A DNA stretch of 41,469 nt from Natrinema soli (GCF_028618695.1 NZ_JAQIVI010000098.1:46391-87859); one strand, 5' to 3'. Shown: positions 1 to 8,250, counted from the first letter of the stretch. Program-made: numbers and translations. The notes: generated by a model from the sequence alone, not told the origin.

Positions 1-303
1 CGGGGCGGGCGCGACCTGCCCAAGGAATTCACGTTCAAGACCTTCTCTGACTGGATCAGACATGTATTAGAGGAAGAGCTAGAGCGGAGTTGGGAAATCG
101 AGATGAACGGAACAGGTGTGCCAGAAGCGTACGCGCCGGCCGCGGGCTGGCGTCAGCCCGCGGCCTTGGGCAAGCTCCTAGTGAGCAACAGCATTCGCCT
201 AGAACAGCGTATCTCGGTCTTCTTACTTCACTTCTCCTCATCCGTGGATTCTATTTCTTGTTCACTCAGTTACCACACCGGCGTTCACTCCGTTCGTCCA
301 TGA
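1..303 (+). CDS. C-terminal end of an IS4-type transposase (cut by window start)
   Basis: Frame 1 is open from the first base to a TGA at 301-303. The first 48 or so residues align by eye with the C-terminus of the transposase at 5253-6489: both have RGGR, LP, F-x-F, WI-x-H-x-L, a WE pair, then N-x-TG and a Y. It is therefore the 3' end of a transposase of the same haloarchaeal IS4 group, whose DDE catalytic part lies left of the window. The last 45 residues look like run-on into non-coding DNA, so the functional C-terminus may lie near position 150. Whether the copy is intact cannot be told. The homology is visible in the sequence; the family name is inferred. Confidence 0.6.
   Translation, partial: RGGRDLPKEFTFKTFSDWIRHVLEEELERSWEIEMNGTGVPEAYAPAAGWRQPAALGKLLVSNSIRLEQRISVFLLHFSSSVDSISCSLSYHTGVHSVRP
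138..165. repeat. Perfect GC-rich hairpin, 12-bp stem
   Basis: A 12-bp perfect inverted repeat (GGCCGCGGGCTG with its complement) encloses a GCGT loop, right after the recognisable end of the transposase frame. It could form a terminator-like or IS-end hairpin. There is no following T-run. Confidence 0.5.
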
Positions 304-511
304 CTCAGCACAGCTCACGAAGCGACGTTCGGGAAGTACCGAGTCTAGAATTATTTCATAATTAGACGAACATGAGAAATATATCTACCTGACTTCAGGA
401 AAGTGAGTCGATCACGTTGTATAGTCCCGCAAGTCGGCAGAGATTCGGACCGAAACTAGCCTATCCTCCGAAACTGTGAACTTCTGGGGGGTACAGATTT
501 ATATATCGTTA

Positions 512-642
512 TACAGTATATGAGATGCGATACTGTACTGTAGACCACTCGAGCATACCGAAAACAAGCGATTTAGGCCCTATTCATTTCACTTGTCTAA
601 ATTCTCGTTTAACCAAGGGACTTTACGAGGGTCGATACTGTA
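512..642. promoter_or_regulatory. Candidate operator/promoter region before the integrase
   Basis: Within the 351-bp gap 304-654, TACAGTAT (512-519) faces ATACTGTA (530-537) as an inverted repeat with a 10-bp spacer. CGATACTGTA occurs at 528-537 and again at 633-642, 12 bp before the integrase ATG. AT-rich TATA-like sequence sits at 500-520. This would suit a dyad-binding repressor of the integrase. Nothing else gene-like is seen in the gap. Confidence 0.4.
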
Positions 643-654
643 CCCCAGACACGA

Positions 655-1797
655 ATGTCTACTCCCAGCGAGAGACGGGCTCACTCCCAGGGGAAGACCA
701 TCCAAGACGCGATCGAACGCTACCTCACCTACAAGATCCAAGCTGAAGGGTCCCGGACGACGATGCGCTCGCCGCTGATTGGGTTCGCCGAGTTCTGTCA
801 GGACGAACTCAGCCTCGAGGACATTGGAGATCTCGAGCCGGCAGACGTCCGTCGATACAACGAGGACCTATACGACCGAACCAAGATCGACGAGGAGATC
901 TCGGCGTCGACGGCACAGACGTACTTCGCGTATGTCCGTGCGTTCCTGTCCTGGTGTGTTCGAGACCAGCTCCTCGAGACGAACCCAGCGGACACGACCG
1001 AGGCGATGGATCCGCTTCCTGAAGACGATGGGAAGCGAAAAACGCAGTACTGGTCGGAAGACGAGCGCGAGCAGCTCATCAACTACGTCACCAAGCGCGT
1101 CGACATGGCACTCGAAGGAATCATCCGGGTTGATCGAGAGACTGCATTCCGCGATAGAGCGATCGTCGTTATGCTTGATGGAACGGGGGCGCGTGGGGCA
1201 GAACTATTCTCGGATCCAAAGGACGAGAAACGTGATGGCCTTCGCTGGTCTGACGTCGATTTCGAAGAGCGGTCGATAGAGGTCTATGGGAAGTCACGAG
1301 ACTATGAAACCGCACCGTTCCCTGAGAGCGTTCATGATGTCCTTGAGCGATGGCGAGGACTCCTCGATCCACCTATTGACGAGTGGCCTGTTTTCCCGAC
1401 CGGCCACTATCAGTCGAAACGCGAGGCACTTGTCGAATCGATCGGTGAGGAGACGGTTTCTGCGGCACTCGAGGGTAGGGGTGACGCAGGGAAAACCGAG
1501 GTTCTTGACCGACTACACCGCGAGCATGAGGTCCCACCGCCGTCGATCTCCAAAGAGGGAGTTCGGCGGTTGATGAAACGCCTCACGAAAGAGGCGGGTA
1601 TCGACCCGGACGGCGATTACGACTATCTCACACTACACGGCGCACGACGGGCGCTCGGTCGTGATCTGTATGCCAGTGGCTTGTCCGAAAAGGCGCAAGA
1701 AGCTCTCCGCCACCAATCGATTGAGACGACACACGAAGCGTACTCGGATACCAAGATGAAGGACGTTTCCGATAGTATCGACGAAGTACGCGACTGA
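655..1797 (+). CDS. Tyrosine site-specific recombinase (phage-type integrase), 380 aa
   Basis: This is a site-specific tyrosine recombinase of the XerC/D-like haloarchaeal integrase group, which cuts and rejoins DNA at attachment sites. The N-terminal core-binding (SAM-like) domain covers roughly residues 12-110, with the catalytic domain behind it. Catalytic residues can be placed: R180 (TGARGAEL), H328-x-x-R331 (LHGARR), H353 (LRHQS) and nucleophile Y363 (HEAYSD). The length is normal. The ATG at 655 is chosen because the dyad region lies just upstream and the N-terminus is typical; the mRNA may be leaderless. A near-identical but broken copy of its 3' third lies at 10744-11082. It probably mobilised the island to its right, but no matching attachment sites were recognised. 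Confidence 0.9.
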   Translation: MSTPSERRAHSQGKTIQDAIERYLTYKIQAEGSRTTMRSPLIGFAEFCQDELSLEDIGDLEPADVRRYNEDLYDRTKIDEEISASTAQTYFAYVRAFLSWCVRDQLLETNPADTTEAMDPLPEDDGKRKTQYWSEDEREQLINYVTKRVDMALEGIIRVDRETAFRDRAIVVMLDGTGARGAELFSDPKDEKRDGLRWSDVDFEERSIEVYGKSRDYETAPFPESVHDVLERWRGLLDPPIDEWPVFPTGHYQSKREALVESIGEETVSAALEGRGDAGKTEVLDRLHREHEVPPPSISKEGVRRLMKRLTKEAGIDPDGDYDYLTLHGARRALGRDLYASGLSEKAQEALRHQSIETTHEAYSDTKMKDVSDSIDEVRD

Positions 1798-1803
1798 TCT
1801 GGA

Positions 1804-1971
1804 CTACGAACTATGCGGTAGCAGTATGAGAGTCGCGAAACATCTTTCCCACCTCCACACAAAATTCGGCATCTGATATCGCTTTTTCGCCGTCATTGGC
1901 TCAGCGATCTCCCGGCGCTGTTCCCAAGTCAGGTCGTCGCGCTCGAGGACGAGCATGTCCGGGTGATCACA
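1804..1971 (-). pseudogene. Possible remnant of a small haloarchaeal gene (DUF7692-like tail)
   Basis: A minus-strand frame reads DDLTWEQRREIAEPM in its first half, which resembles the C-terminal block of a small haloarchaeal family I remember as DUF7692. A TGA lies just upstream in frame and no start is visible, so at best this is a 3' fragment. It sits between the integrase and the small zinc-finger relic. The assignment is from memory and weak. Confidence 0.25.
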
Positions 1972-1973
1972 AC

Positions 1974-2141
1974 ATGAAAATCAAAGGGCGTCCACTCGAA
2001 CACTGTGCAAAATGCCACTGACCCGTATTCCTTCCAGAAGAATGCGACCTCTGCAAAGACTGTCGACGCGAAGTGTATGAGAAAAACATGGCCGAGCAGT
2101 ACGGATTCGACGACTTCGAGGACGCGGATTTCGACGACTAA
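1974..2141 (+). pseudogene. Small zinc-finger gene with one in-frame TGA
   Basis: From ATG 1974 the frame reads MKIKGRPLEHCAKCH, then TGA at 2019-2021, then continues in the same frame through PEECDLCKDCRR to an acidic tail ending at TAA 2139-2141. C-x-x-C pairs lie on both sides of the stop, so one two-knuckle zinc-binding protein of about 55 residues has been interrupted. A G-to-A change of a Trp codon would explain the TGA. The end overlaps the stop of the convergent HNH gene by 3 bp. A restart at ATG 2089 would give only a short acidic peptide. Function is unknown; such tiny zinc fingers are common on haloarchaeal plasmids and proviruses. Confidence 0.5.
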
Positions 2142-3379
2142 ACTTCTATTTTAGACTCCAATTGCTTTTTAGAGAGGTATACGACCCCCGCGCCAATCAG
2201 TAAGGAAAGGAAAAATAATAGCGTTGAACCACCAAGAATACTAATACCCACCGTCAGAAGTGTGGCACAACCAATAAGTATTGTTCGCTTCCTCAAAGTC
2301 CTAACAATCTTGGCTGAGTGCTGTGTGATCTCTTGTACAGATTTGGCAGTTTCAAACTCATTCTCTCCAAGTCTCTTCCAATATTCATCTAATATCTCTA
2401 CGCTATTCCATTCCGACGGGCCATTGACCAAACTATAAAGTCGACTATCCTCCTGTCTAAGTTCTATTTCACATCTTTGACACTTCACAATTCCATCCCT
2501 TGGTGTACTGAGATCAGAGGATTTCCCACAAAACGGACATTCATCAAATGAGTATACATTCTTCTCAGTACCATCATATGAAGCGGCTTCTAACACTTTA
2601 ATGTCTATAAGTGAAGAGAAAGCCGAAGTCAGTTCCCCGAACGCATCACCCGTCTCTTCCACAGAGTCATGCATCCTCTTACTCGCTAATTTGATCTCAA
2701 GAAACTCAGCTTCAGACGTATCACTATTCCCAAGTAATCCGACTATGGTATCCAAATACGCATCGAATTTCTCTATATCCCTCTCAACTTCTTCAACAAA
2801 CGACTGATACGGGTTCTTGATTTGGACTGAAAACTGGTCCGTATATGCTTCGTTCAAAGCCTCCACATCACGTTCTAAATCTCTAATCTTACTATCCGCG
2901 TTCTCAAATGCTTGTAAACACTGCTCTAGTAGTTGATCCGGTATTTCATCTTCTGGAATACTCGATGCCATCTCCACATAGTTCACTACTTCGTCAATAG
3001 CATCATCAATAGCGTTGTAATCATCATAACACTCTTTCATAGCATTGAGGCTCCTAATATCGTCAATAGCAGTATACGGGTAATCATCCACATCCAGTGG
3101 ATACCTGTCATCTAGATCCGCATCAGTAGAGTACGGCGATTGCTGCGCTGATGGAGCAACACTATTCCCGTGAATCGCATTGTGACAATCCTTACATACA
3201 GTTTTCAAGTTACTCAACTTGTGCGTCCCACCCTTTGACTTCGGGACAATATGGTGCGCATGAAGCTCCGCATTCCTGCCCGTCCCACCCTGCGCTCCAC
3301 AATTCTGGCAAGTATGATTATCGCGTTTGTAGACCTGCTTCCGGCGAGAATCCCAATCCGACGGATACTGCTGTGACAT
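2138..3379 (-). CDS. HNH nuclease fused to coiled coil, zinc ribbon and two membrane helices, 413 aa
   Basis: The N-terminus (about 1-70) is a classical HNH endonuclease domain: C24-x-x-C27, H42-H43, N57, C62-x-x-C65 and H70. A long acidic, helix-rich and probably coiled-coil region follows (about 100-280), then a zinc-ribbon-like pair CPFCG and CQRC (about 292-318), and at the extreme C-terminus two hydrophobic segments (about 367-402) that look like a transmembrane hairpin. This suggests a nuclease tethered to the membrane. I know no named family with this order. Base composition is AT-rich compared with the cas genes, pointing to transfer. It is divergent from the small-gene string at 3485. 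A defence role against entering DNA is an inference from architecture and surroundings. Confidence 0.8.
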   Translation of the reverse strand: MSQQYPSDWDSRRKQVYKRDNHTCQNCGAQGGTGRNAELHAHHIVPKSKGGTHKLSNLKTVCKDCHNAIHGNSVAPSAQQSPYSTDADLDDRYPLDVDDYPYTAIDDIRSLNAMKECYDDYNAIDDAIDEVVNYVEMASSIPEDEIPDQLLEQCLQAFENADSKIRDLERDVEALNEAYTDQFSVQIKNPYQSFVEEVERDIEKFDAYLDTIVGLLGNSDTSEAEFLEIKLASKRMHDSVEETGDAFGELTSAFSSLIDIKVLEAASYDGTEKNVYSFDECPFCGKSSDLSTPRDGIVKCQRCEIELRQEDSRLYSLVNGPSEWNSVEILDEYWKRLGENEFETAKSVQEITQHSAKIVRTLRKRTILIGCATLLTVGISILGGSTLLFFLSLLIGAGVVYLSKKQLESKIEV

Positions 3380-3484
3380 TGATTAGTCACAAATTTTCAC
3401 ATTATCATATCAAACCATCGCTTGGAACCCCGCTACTACCTGTTGAACATTAAATATTTACTAGCCGATACCACAGGTATAACT

Positions 3485-3607
3485 ATGACAGGTACTACCA
3501 CAATCTGCATCATCTGCGACACTCCACCAGACGACTCCCGGTAGGCACTCTGCAACGAGTGCGTCTCCTTGCAAGAGGACAAGTTCGAACGCGAGGTGAT
3601 TCAATGA
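3485..3607 (+). pseudogene. Tiny zinc-finger gene with one in-frame TAG (first of a coupled string)
   Basis: ATG 3485 opens a frame reading ICIICDTPPDDSR, then TAG at 3542-3544, then ALCNECVSLQEDK to a TGA at 3605-3607. C-x-x-C pairs flank the stop, so the intact product would be a 39-40 residue zinc finger. The terminal TGA overlaps the ATG of the next gene (ATGA at 3604-3607), as in the rest of the string, which argues that the whole frame was once translated. The promoter would lie in the AT-rich 3440-3480 gap shared with the divergent HNH gene. Confidence 0.5.
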
Positions 3608-3837
3608 AGATTAAAAACGATCGCGTCAGTGTCCTCGACATTTACGACGTTGTCCGAGCTGAGGATGGAGAAATCCAAGCTATCTCAGAGATGTGGGACT
3701 TCGGCGCTGATCTCGTCCGCAAAGCCGTTGAATGGTGTGACAAGAATCCCAAGGAAGTCGAGAAACAGTGCGAAGAGAAAAACGAACACCTCAACAGCAT
3801 ACTCGAAGCAGAAGCGAACTGGAGGGAAGACACATGA
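3604..3837 (+). CDS. Small DUF433-like protein, 77 aa (antitoxin-type)
   Basis: The N-terminal half reads RVSVLDIYDVV and is followed by a helix with an AVEW-x-x-x-NP pattern, matching the block (RVSVLDIYDLV ... ALAYYYEHPDE) of DUF433. That family of short HTH-like proteins is often paired with toxins. Start ATG 3604 is chosen over upstream codons because it forms an ATGA overlap with the preceding relic; its own stop forms ATGA with the next ATG at 3834. No toxin of the usual DUF5615/PIN kind is adjacent. The family is recognised from memory; an antitoxin role here is not shown. Confidence 0.6.
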   Translation: MKIKNDRVSVLDIYDVVRAEDGEIQAISEMWDFGADLVRKAVEWCDKNPKEVEKQCEEKNEHLNSILEAEANWREDT

Positions 3838-4043
3838 ACTAGGACGACGCCCGGGGCGACGATCTCGAGCAAGACCCATTGGATAGGCTGGCAATGATAT
3901 TTCCCCTCCTCTTCCTCACAGGATTGGCAGGATACTCCCTTGCACAAGGACTCAGTATGATAGGATGGGAATTCCTTGTAATTCTCTGGCTCTATGCATT
4001 AGTTGAGGTAGTTAGCGGGATATTCGAGGTGAGCGACCGATGA
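3834..4043 (+). pseudogene. Small two-helix membrane protein, TAG at codon 3
   Basis: ATG 3834 overlaps the previous stop (ATGA), but the third codon is TAG (3840-3842). The frame then continues uninterrupted as an acidic head (DDARGDDLEQDP) and two hydrophobic segments (IFPLLFLTGLAGY and FLVILWLYALVEVV) to TGA 4041-4043, again overlapping the next ATG. The peptide could be rescued from ATG 3894 or TTG 3879, giving about 50 residues that still include both membrane segments. Interrupted gene and late start are both possible. Confidence 0.5.
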
Positions 4044-4303
4044 TGGAAGAAGCTCGTATTGCATGGGTTGCTAACAACAAATTAGATGCCCGGTGTCCCG
4101 TATGCGGACCCCCAATAGAATTCGATATCGAAGACGAGTTTATCGAATGTAGCTGGAACGCTCGTTGCGGTGCTACATGGAAGGTGCAAAATGTTGTAGC
4201 AGAAGTAGAAGAGGTAGGCGAACGATCAATGTGCCCCGTCGAGTGGATCACAGATTATCTTATCCGGGCCGAGGGATCTGAGTATACAACCGGGGAAAAC
4301 TGA
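4040..4303 (+). CDS. Small zinc-ribbon protein, 87 aa
   Basis: Intact frame from the ATG at 4040, which overlaps the stop of the previous cistron. CPVCG near residue 19 and two further cysteines (ECSW, ARCGATW) give a four-cysteine zinc-ribbon pattern; the C-terminal half is acidic. Family not recognised. It is the only zinc-binding member of this string that is unbroken. Its stop TGA (4301-4303) overlaps a CTG that takes the place of the expected next ATG. Confidence 0.65.
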   Translation: MMEEARIAWVANNKLDARCPVCGPPIEFDIEDEFIECSWNARCGATWKVQNVVAEVEEVGERSMCPVEWITDYLIRAEGSEYTTGEN

Positions 4304-4386
4304 CAGCCGAATTCGACGGCAAAACCCATGATGCCATTGTAGTTCATGCGGGCGCCCCAGATTTCATTCTCGAGGTGAGTGAGTGA
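4300..4386 (+). CDS. 28-codon last cistron of the string with CTG in place of ATG
   Basis: CTG 4300-4302 overlaps the preceding TGA exactly where the other junctions have ATGA, and opens LTAEFDGKTHDAIVVH to the end VSE and TGA 4384-4386. The peptide composition is protein-like. Either CTG is used as a start or an ATG has mutated. Function unknown. Confidence 0.35.
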   Translation: MTAEFDGKTHDAIVVHAGAPDFILEVSE

Positions 4387-4401
4387 ACTAGATATCTTGG
4401 T

Positions 4402-5133
4402 TCAGTAGAATGACAGTTTCTCATCCATCGATACTGAGAGCTGATCCATAACCTCAAACGATTTAGTAGCAATACGCTGAATGGTTTTCTCTTTATCTTC
4501 GCCGAATTCTGTCCAAGGCGTATGAGCGATCTCGTTCCGCATTGACGCCATCTCCTGCAACCGTTGATGCTGTTTCTCATTGATAACGCGGAGGATTCGG
4601 GCTAACCGTATCCGGTCTGAATGCCCCATTTGTTCGACTATTCCTAAATCCTTATTTGAAAGTGCTTCTTTCTTATTTCGACCTAACTTGACCACACAAG
4701 TCATCGCAAGGAATTCTTCGAAGAACGCACTTTGTCTAATAATCGCTGTTTTGAAATCGTTCTCACCAATCAAGTTCTCAATATGAGCTATTTCTTGATC
4801 TAAAATAGTCTTCAGCGCCTTATCGCGGATAATATTCAAAATCAGACTTATGCGTAAGTCGAGAAAGCTAGCCTCCCCCTCCACAAGCTCTTCATCTTCG
4901 TGCTCTTTCTCCAACCAGTTCTCGGGCGGGTCAACAATCAAACCGCTTAGACCATCCAACTTCTCATAATTGACTATACTATCCTCGGCCCATTCCCCCG
5001 TCATATTCTGCTTGAAGCGCCTGAAATCTAGATACTCCTGTTTAGATGATTCCCACCACTCTTCATTAATCTCCATCCCTATGATTCTGCCATCGTCATA
5101 GGTCATTTTGGCAACTGGCGGATAATCAGACAT
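4402..5133 (-). CDS. Putative HEPN-domain protein, 243 aa
   Basis: The protein has an acidic N-terminal part and a largely helical C-terminal half holding R199-N-E-I-A-H204, an R-x4-H motif followed by a helix, as in HEPN ribonucleases and nucleotidyltransferase-linked HEPN proteins. Codons are AT-rich and no signal or membrane segment is seen. It lies alone, convergent with the small-gene string. HEPN proteins with R-x4-H often act as toxins or abortive-infection effectors cutting RNA. That role is inferred here from one motif only. Confidence 0.55.
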   Translation of the reverse strand: MSDYPPVAKMTYDDGRIIGMEINEEWWESSKQEYLDFRRFKQNMTGEWAEDSIVNYEKLDGLSGLIVDPPENWLEKEHEDEELVEGEASFLDLRISLILNIIRDKALKTILDQEIAHIENLIGENDFKTAIIRQSAFFEEFLAMTCVVKLGRNKKEALSNKDLGIVEQMGHSDRIRLARILRVINEKQHQRLQEMASMRNEIAHTPWTEFGEDKEKTIQRIATKSFEVMDQLSVSMDEKLSFY

Positions 5134-5252
5134 ATTAGAAGATAACTGGATGGATCGGCACTAAATGTTCTGATTAGAGTAGCGGTAGATGTTCAGATTC
5201 CGAAGATCAGATTTGAGATAACGTTCGCTCCAGTCCATCCAACTCCGGCCAG

Positions 5253-6489
5253 CAGTGCGGCGAACAATCTCGTGATCTCCTCTCTGAGATCCCGATTCCT
5301 GGAGTCGAAGCCGCAGCCTTCGACTCCGGGATTATCCGACAGACGCTCCTCCAGGCCGCTGTCGATCAGAAATCCATCAAGGCTGTCACTGACACCACTC
5401 GTGGAACATACTCCGATGACTACACGCTTGCCCAACTTCACACGGTCCTGCCTGCTGAACTCGAAGCAATCGCTAACCGCCTTCTCTGTCAACAGGCGGC
5501 GATGATCCTCGGCAGTAGTCATTCAGATAAGTTCTGGGTATAGCGATTCGGTGGTTTCTGCTCATGATGCTGTAAACGGCTACGTTGAGATGACCCATAC
5601 CCAAAAGTTCGCTTAACTACTAGGGCCGAGGATCATCTGCCTCGATTTCGTCCATATCCATTATCATGGCTGTCCACACGCTGAACCTGGCGTAATCTGT
5701 CACACGAAGCCTCGTGATGGCACCTCCCAGTGCCATCGCTACCTTGCTGGATTTGTTCTTTGTCGGGCCAAACCACTGGTCGTCGCAGTCACACCCGTTC
5801 GTGGTGATGAACCGAAGAGCGACGCGGTCGAGCGAGTGCTCGACCACGTCGCGGCTCTCCCCTTTGATGTCGCTGGCGTTCTTGCCGACCGTGGGTTCTA
5901 CGACGGAACGTCGATCGAGCGACTGACTGCAGTCGCATCAGTCGCTCTTCCAGTCGTGCGGCGCGGAAAACAGATGGCGGAGAAACTCGACACGACGGTG
6001 TCCTACTGGACAGAGTACGTGATGTACGAGGGGAGCAAGCGGGAACTACGCTTCCCGCTCGCAGTCTGTGTCTCCTACCAGCAGGGCAATCGAGGCAAAC
6101 ACGGCTTGCTCGTTCGGGCGTACGTGGCGTGCGATCTGACCGATCGCACGCCGAAAGATGTCGAAGCACTCTACCAGAAGCGCTCAGCGATCGAGACAGC
6201 TTTCCGAACGATGCGTGAAGCGCGTGCACGAACCAGCACGACTGATCCAGTCGTGCGGCTGTTGTTCGTTCTGGTGAGCTTCCTGTTGCGGAATCTCTGG
6301 GTGATCGTTCGGTGGGGCGTGCTCGCCACGCCGCAGCGCGGCGGGCGAGCACTGCCTGTCTGGTTCCGGTTCGAGGTCTTCCGCGAGTGGATTGATCACG
6401 CACTCGACGACACGTTACGGCGGAAATGGGAAGCACCGACGAACTGTACCGGGATTCTGGCGACCTATAGCCAGTTGGACGTGGGTTGA
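5253..6489 (+). pseudogene. IS4-type transposase, disrupted by an insertion and frameshift
   Basis: Coding sequence can be followed in frame 3 from about 5253 (EAAAFDSG, then AAVDQKSIKAVTDTTRGTY) to ILG at about 5513. After a foreign stretch it resumes in frame 1 with CLDFVHIHYHG and runs to TGA 6487-6489. The C-terminal part has RKSD-like and DRGFYDG blocks and the IET-x-FR block (KRSAIETAFRTMREA) carrying the catalytic Glu of DDE transposases, then hydrophobic RLLFVLVSFLLRNLW. The first part of the gene is missing or unrecognisable before 5253, so the element is dead. It is the same group as the fragment at 1-303. Confidence 0.75.
5507..5631. mobile_element. 125-bp insertion inside the transposase with imperfect inverted ends
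   Basis: The stretch separating the two transposase halves begins CCTCGGCAGTAGT (5507-5519) and ends ACTACTAGGGCCGAGG (5616-5631). These are inverted repeats of each other except for three extra bases. It carries stops in the transposase frame and shifts it. It could be a MITE or a hairpin-driven duplication. No coding content is seen. Confidence 0.4.
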
Positions 6490-6805
6490 GATCGTTCGCG
6501 TCCAGCGGCAACCCTGTACCGGAGCGACGGCTTCGCATCGTGTCTGGCTCGACGGCTTTTTCACTGCGTGAGATCGCCGTCTGAGGTGCCGCAATGAGTC
6601 ACTCGGTCTGATCTCTTTCAGTCCTTCTAAAAATCGAGTCAGCAATCAGGATCGATGGGAACTACTGACACTGGCAGAGTCGGATTCCTTGCGTCACCGG
6701 TTCATCCTATGATGGGTCCACGGTGAGGCGTTGCAGAGATGAACAGGGTTCTGTAGTGTTATTCGGCCTATCATATTACTCCTAACATTTAGATAAAAGT
6801 TATCG

Positions 6806-6816
6806 GGTATATATGA
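6806..6816 (+). promoter_or_regulatory. TATA box for the SIR2 gene
   Basis: GGGTATATATG lies 55 bp upstream of ATG 6871 in a 380-bp gap (6490-6870) that otherwise holds only IS flank. It fits an archaeal TATA element with an AT-rich surround. Confidence 0.4.
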
Positions 6817-6870
6817 ACAACAATTCATCGAAACGAACTGTTATAACGAAAGAACAACAGTTAACGCTCA

Positions 6871-8250
6871 ATGAAAGACTTTGGAACATACATACAGGAG
6901 CGACAGAAAAACATCATATCACAAGTAGAAGAATTGAAATGCCAACCCATTCTTTTCGTTGGCTCAGGTCTATCCATGCGGTACTTCAACGCTCCCACTT
7001 GGGAAAGCCTGTTAGAACAAATGGCCGATGACTGCCCAGAAGTCAACCATAGTATCGATTACTACCTCCAAAGAAACGACTCCTACCCCGAGATCGGAGG
7101 TATACTTGCTGACGACTACTACGATTGGGCATGGGGAGACGGTAAAAACGAGTTTCCAGATGAACTACGTAGCCGCGAATATCCCAGCGACATCTACCTC
7201 AAATACAAAGTTGCAGAACACTTCCGTGACATCACTCCCAACTCAATTGATGCCATTAACAATCAGCGACACCGGGAAGAAATCGGACTTCTTCAAGAGA
7301 TACAACCTCACGCCATCATCACAACTAACTACGATCCCTTTCTCGAAGTTATCTTCCCCGACTACCAACCCATCGTCGGCGAAGAAATACTGCGTACAGA
7401 CTACCAGAGCGTCGGCGAAATCCTCAAAATCCACGGCTGTGTCTCTACGCCAGAAAAACTAATCCTCACTGACGAAGACTACGATCAATGGGTCAATAAG
7501 CAAAAATATCTCTCTGCAAAACTCCTCACTTATTTTGCTGAACATCCTGTACTGATAAGCGGCTACTCCGTCACAGATGATAACGTGCGGCGGATACTCT
7601 CTGATATAGATGAGATTCTAGCACCTGATGACGGACTAATCGACAACATCTACTTCCTCGACTGGGAAGACGACATATCCTCTGTTGACACATTCCAAAG
7701 AGAGAAACCCATCCAGACAGTAGATAGTAAATCAATTCGCGTTAACTACATCCAATCTAAATCATTTGACTGGGTTTTCCGCGCATTTAGCCAAGGCGGG
7801 AATATTGAAGGAGTGAATCTCAAACTCCTACGAACAGTCATGGCCAATACCTACGATATTATTAAGACAAAAGCCCCACGAGAAGAAATTGAGATTAACT
7901 ACCAATCCCTTGAAAGAGCGGCCAACTCCGGTGAATCATTCGGGACTCTATTCGGCGTTACAACACACGACAACCCGATGGACTTCAACATTCTATATCG
8001 CCACCGACTAACCGAAGTTGCAGAAGAACTTGGATACGATACATGGCATTATGCAAACCAACTCATAGCACAGATCGAGGAAAAAAAGGACATTAACATC
8101 AAAGAAAGTGATAATCAGTATCACATGGATATTGCATTCGACCGCGAAGACACTCAACGCCGTTATTCCGACTCCGCAGTCGAACTCCTACGTAAAGTCA
8201 GAGACGGAGAAGATTACGAACTCGAACTACAATCTGACTCAGTTAGCTGA
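6871..8250 (+). CDS. SIR2-domain protein (putative defence NADase), 459 aa
   Basis: The N-terminal two thirds (about 20-290) is a SIR2-like Rossmann domain: VGSGLS at 30-35 (NAD-binding GAGxS position), TTNYD at 151-155, KIHG at 186-189 with the catalytic His188, and ISGYSVTDDN at 229-238. The C-terminal 150 residues are helical with no recognised domain. In prokaryotes stand-alone SIR2 proteins of this type mostly deplete NAD during phage attack. No zinc-finger cysteines of true deacetylases are present. Codons are AT-rich. The gene is convergent with, and overlaps by 8 bp, the MjaI-type restriction gene. The defence role follows from family knowledge plus context. Confidence 0.75.
   Translation: MKDFGTYIQERQKNIISQVEELKCQPILFVGSGLSMRYFNAPTWESLLEQMADDCPEVNHSIDYYLQRNDSYPEIGGILADDYYDWAWGDGKNEFPDELRSREYPSDIYLKYKVAEHFRDITPNSIDAINNQRHREEIGLLQEIQPHAIITTNYDPFLEVIFPDYQPIVGEEILRTDYQSVGEILKIHGCVSTPEKLILTDEDYDQWVNKQKYLSAKLLTYFAEHPVLISGYSVTDDNVRRILSDIDEILAPDDGLIDNIYFLDWEDDISSVDTFQREKPIQTVDSKSIRVNYIQSKSFDWVFRAFSQGGNIEGVNLKLLRTVMANTYDIIKTKAPREEIEINYQSLERAANSGESFGTLFGVTTHDNPMDFNILYRHRLTEVAEELGYDTWHYANQLIAQIEEKKDINIKESDNQYHMDIAFDREDTQRRYSDSAVELLRKVRDGEDYELELQSDSVS

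Noticed and set aside
1974..3842. Genetic-code change (Pyl or other reading of TAG/TGA)
   Set aside because: TAG, TGA and TAA all occur as interruptions, and many other genes end normally with each; decay is simpler.
5193..5522. 109-codon minus-strand frame
   Set aside because: It is the antisense of the N-terminal transposase coding, which is recognisable on the plus strand.
5533..5613. AVNGYVEMTHTQKFA read as transposase sequence before the 5614 stop
   Set aside because: It lies within the 125-bp insertion; true transposase coding jumps from ILG to CLDFVHIHYHG.
6813..7031. Alternative start region for the SIR2 gene
   Set aside because: Different frame; the SIR2 frame begins at 6871 with a good N-terminus.
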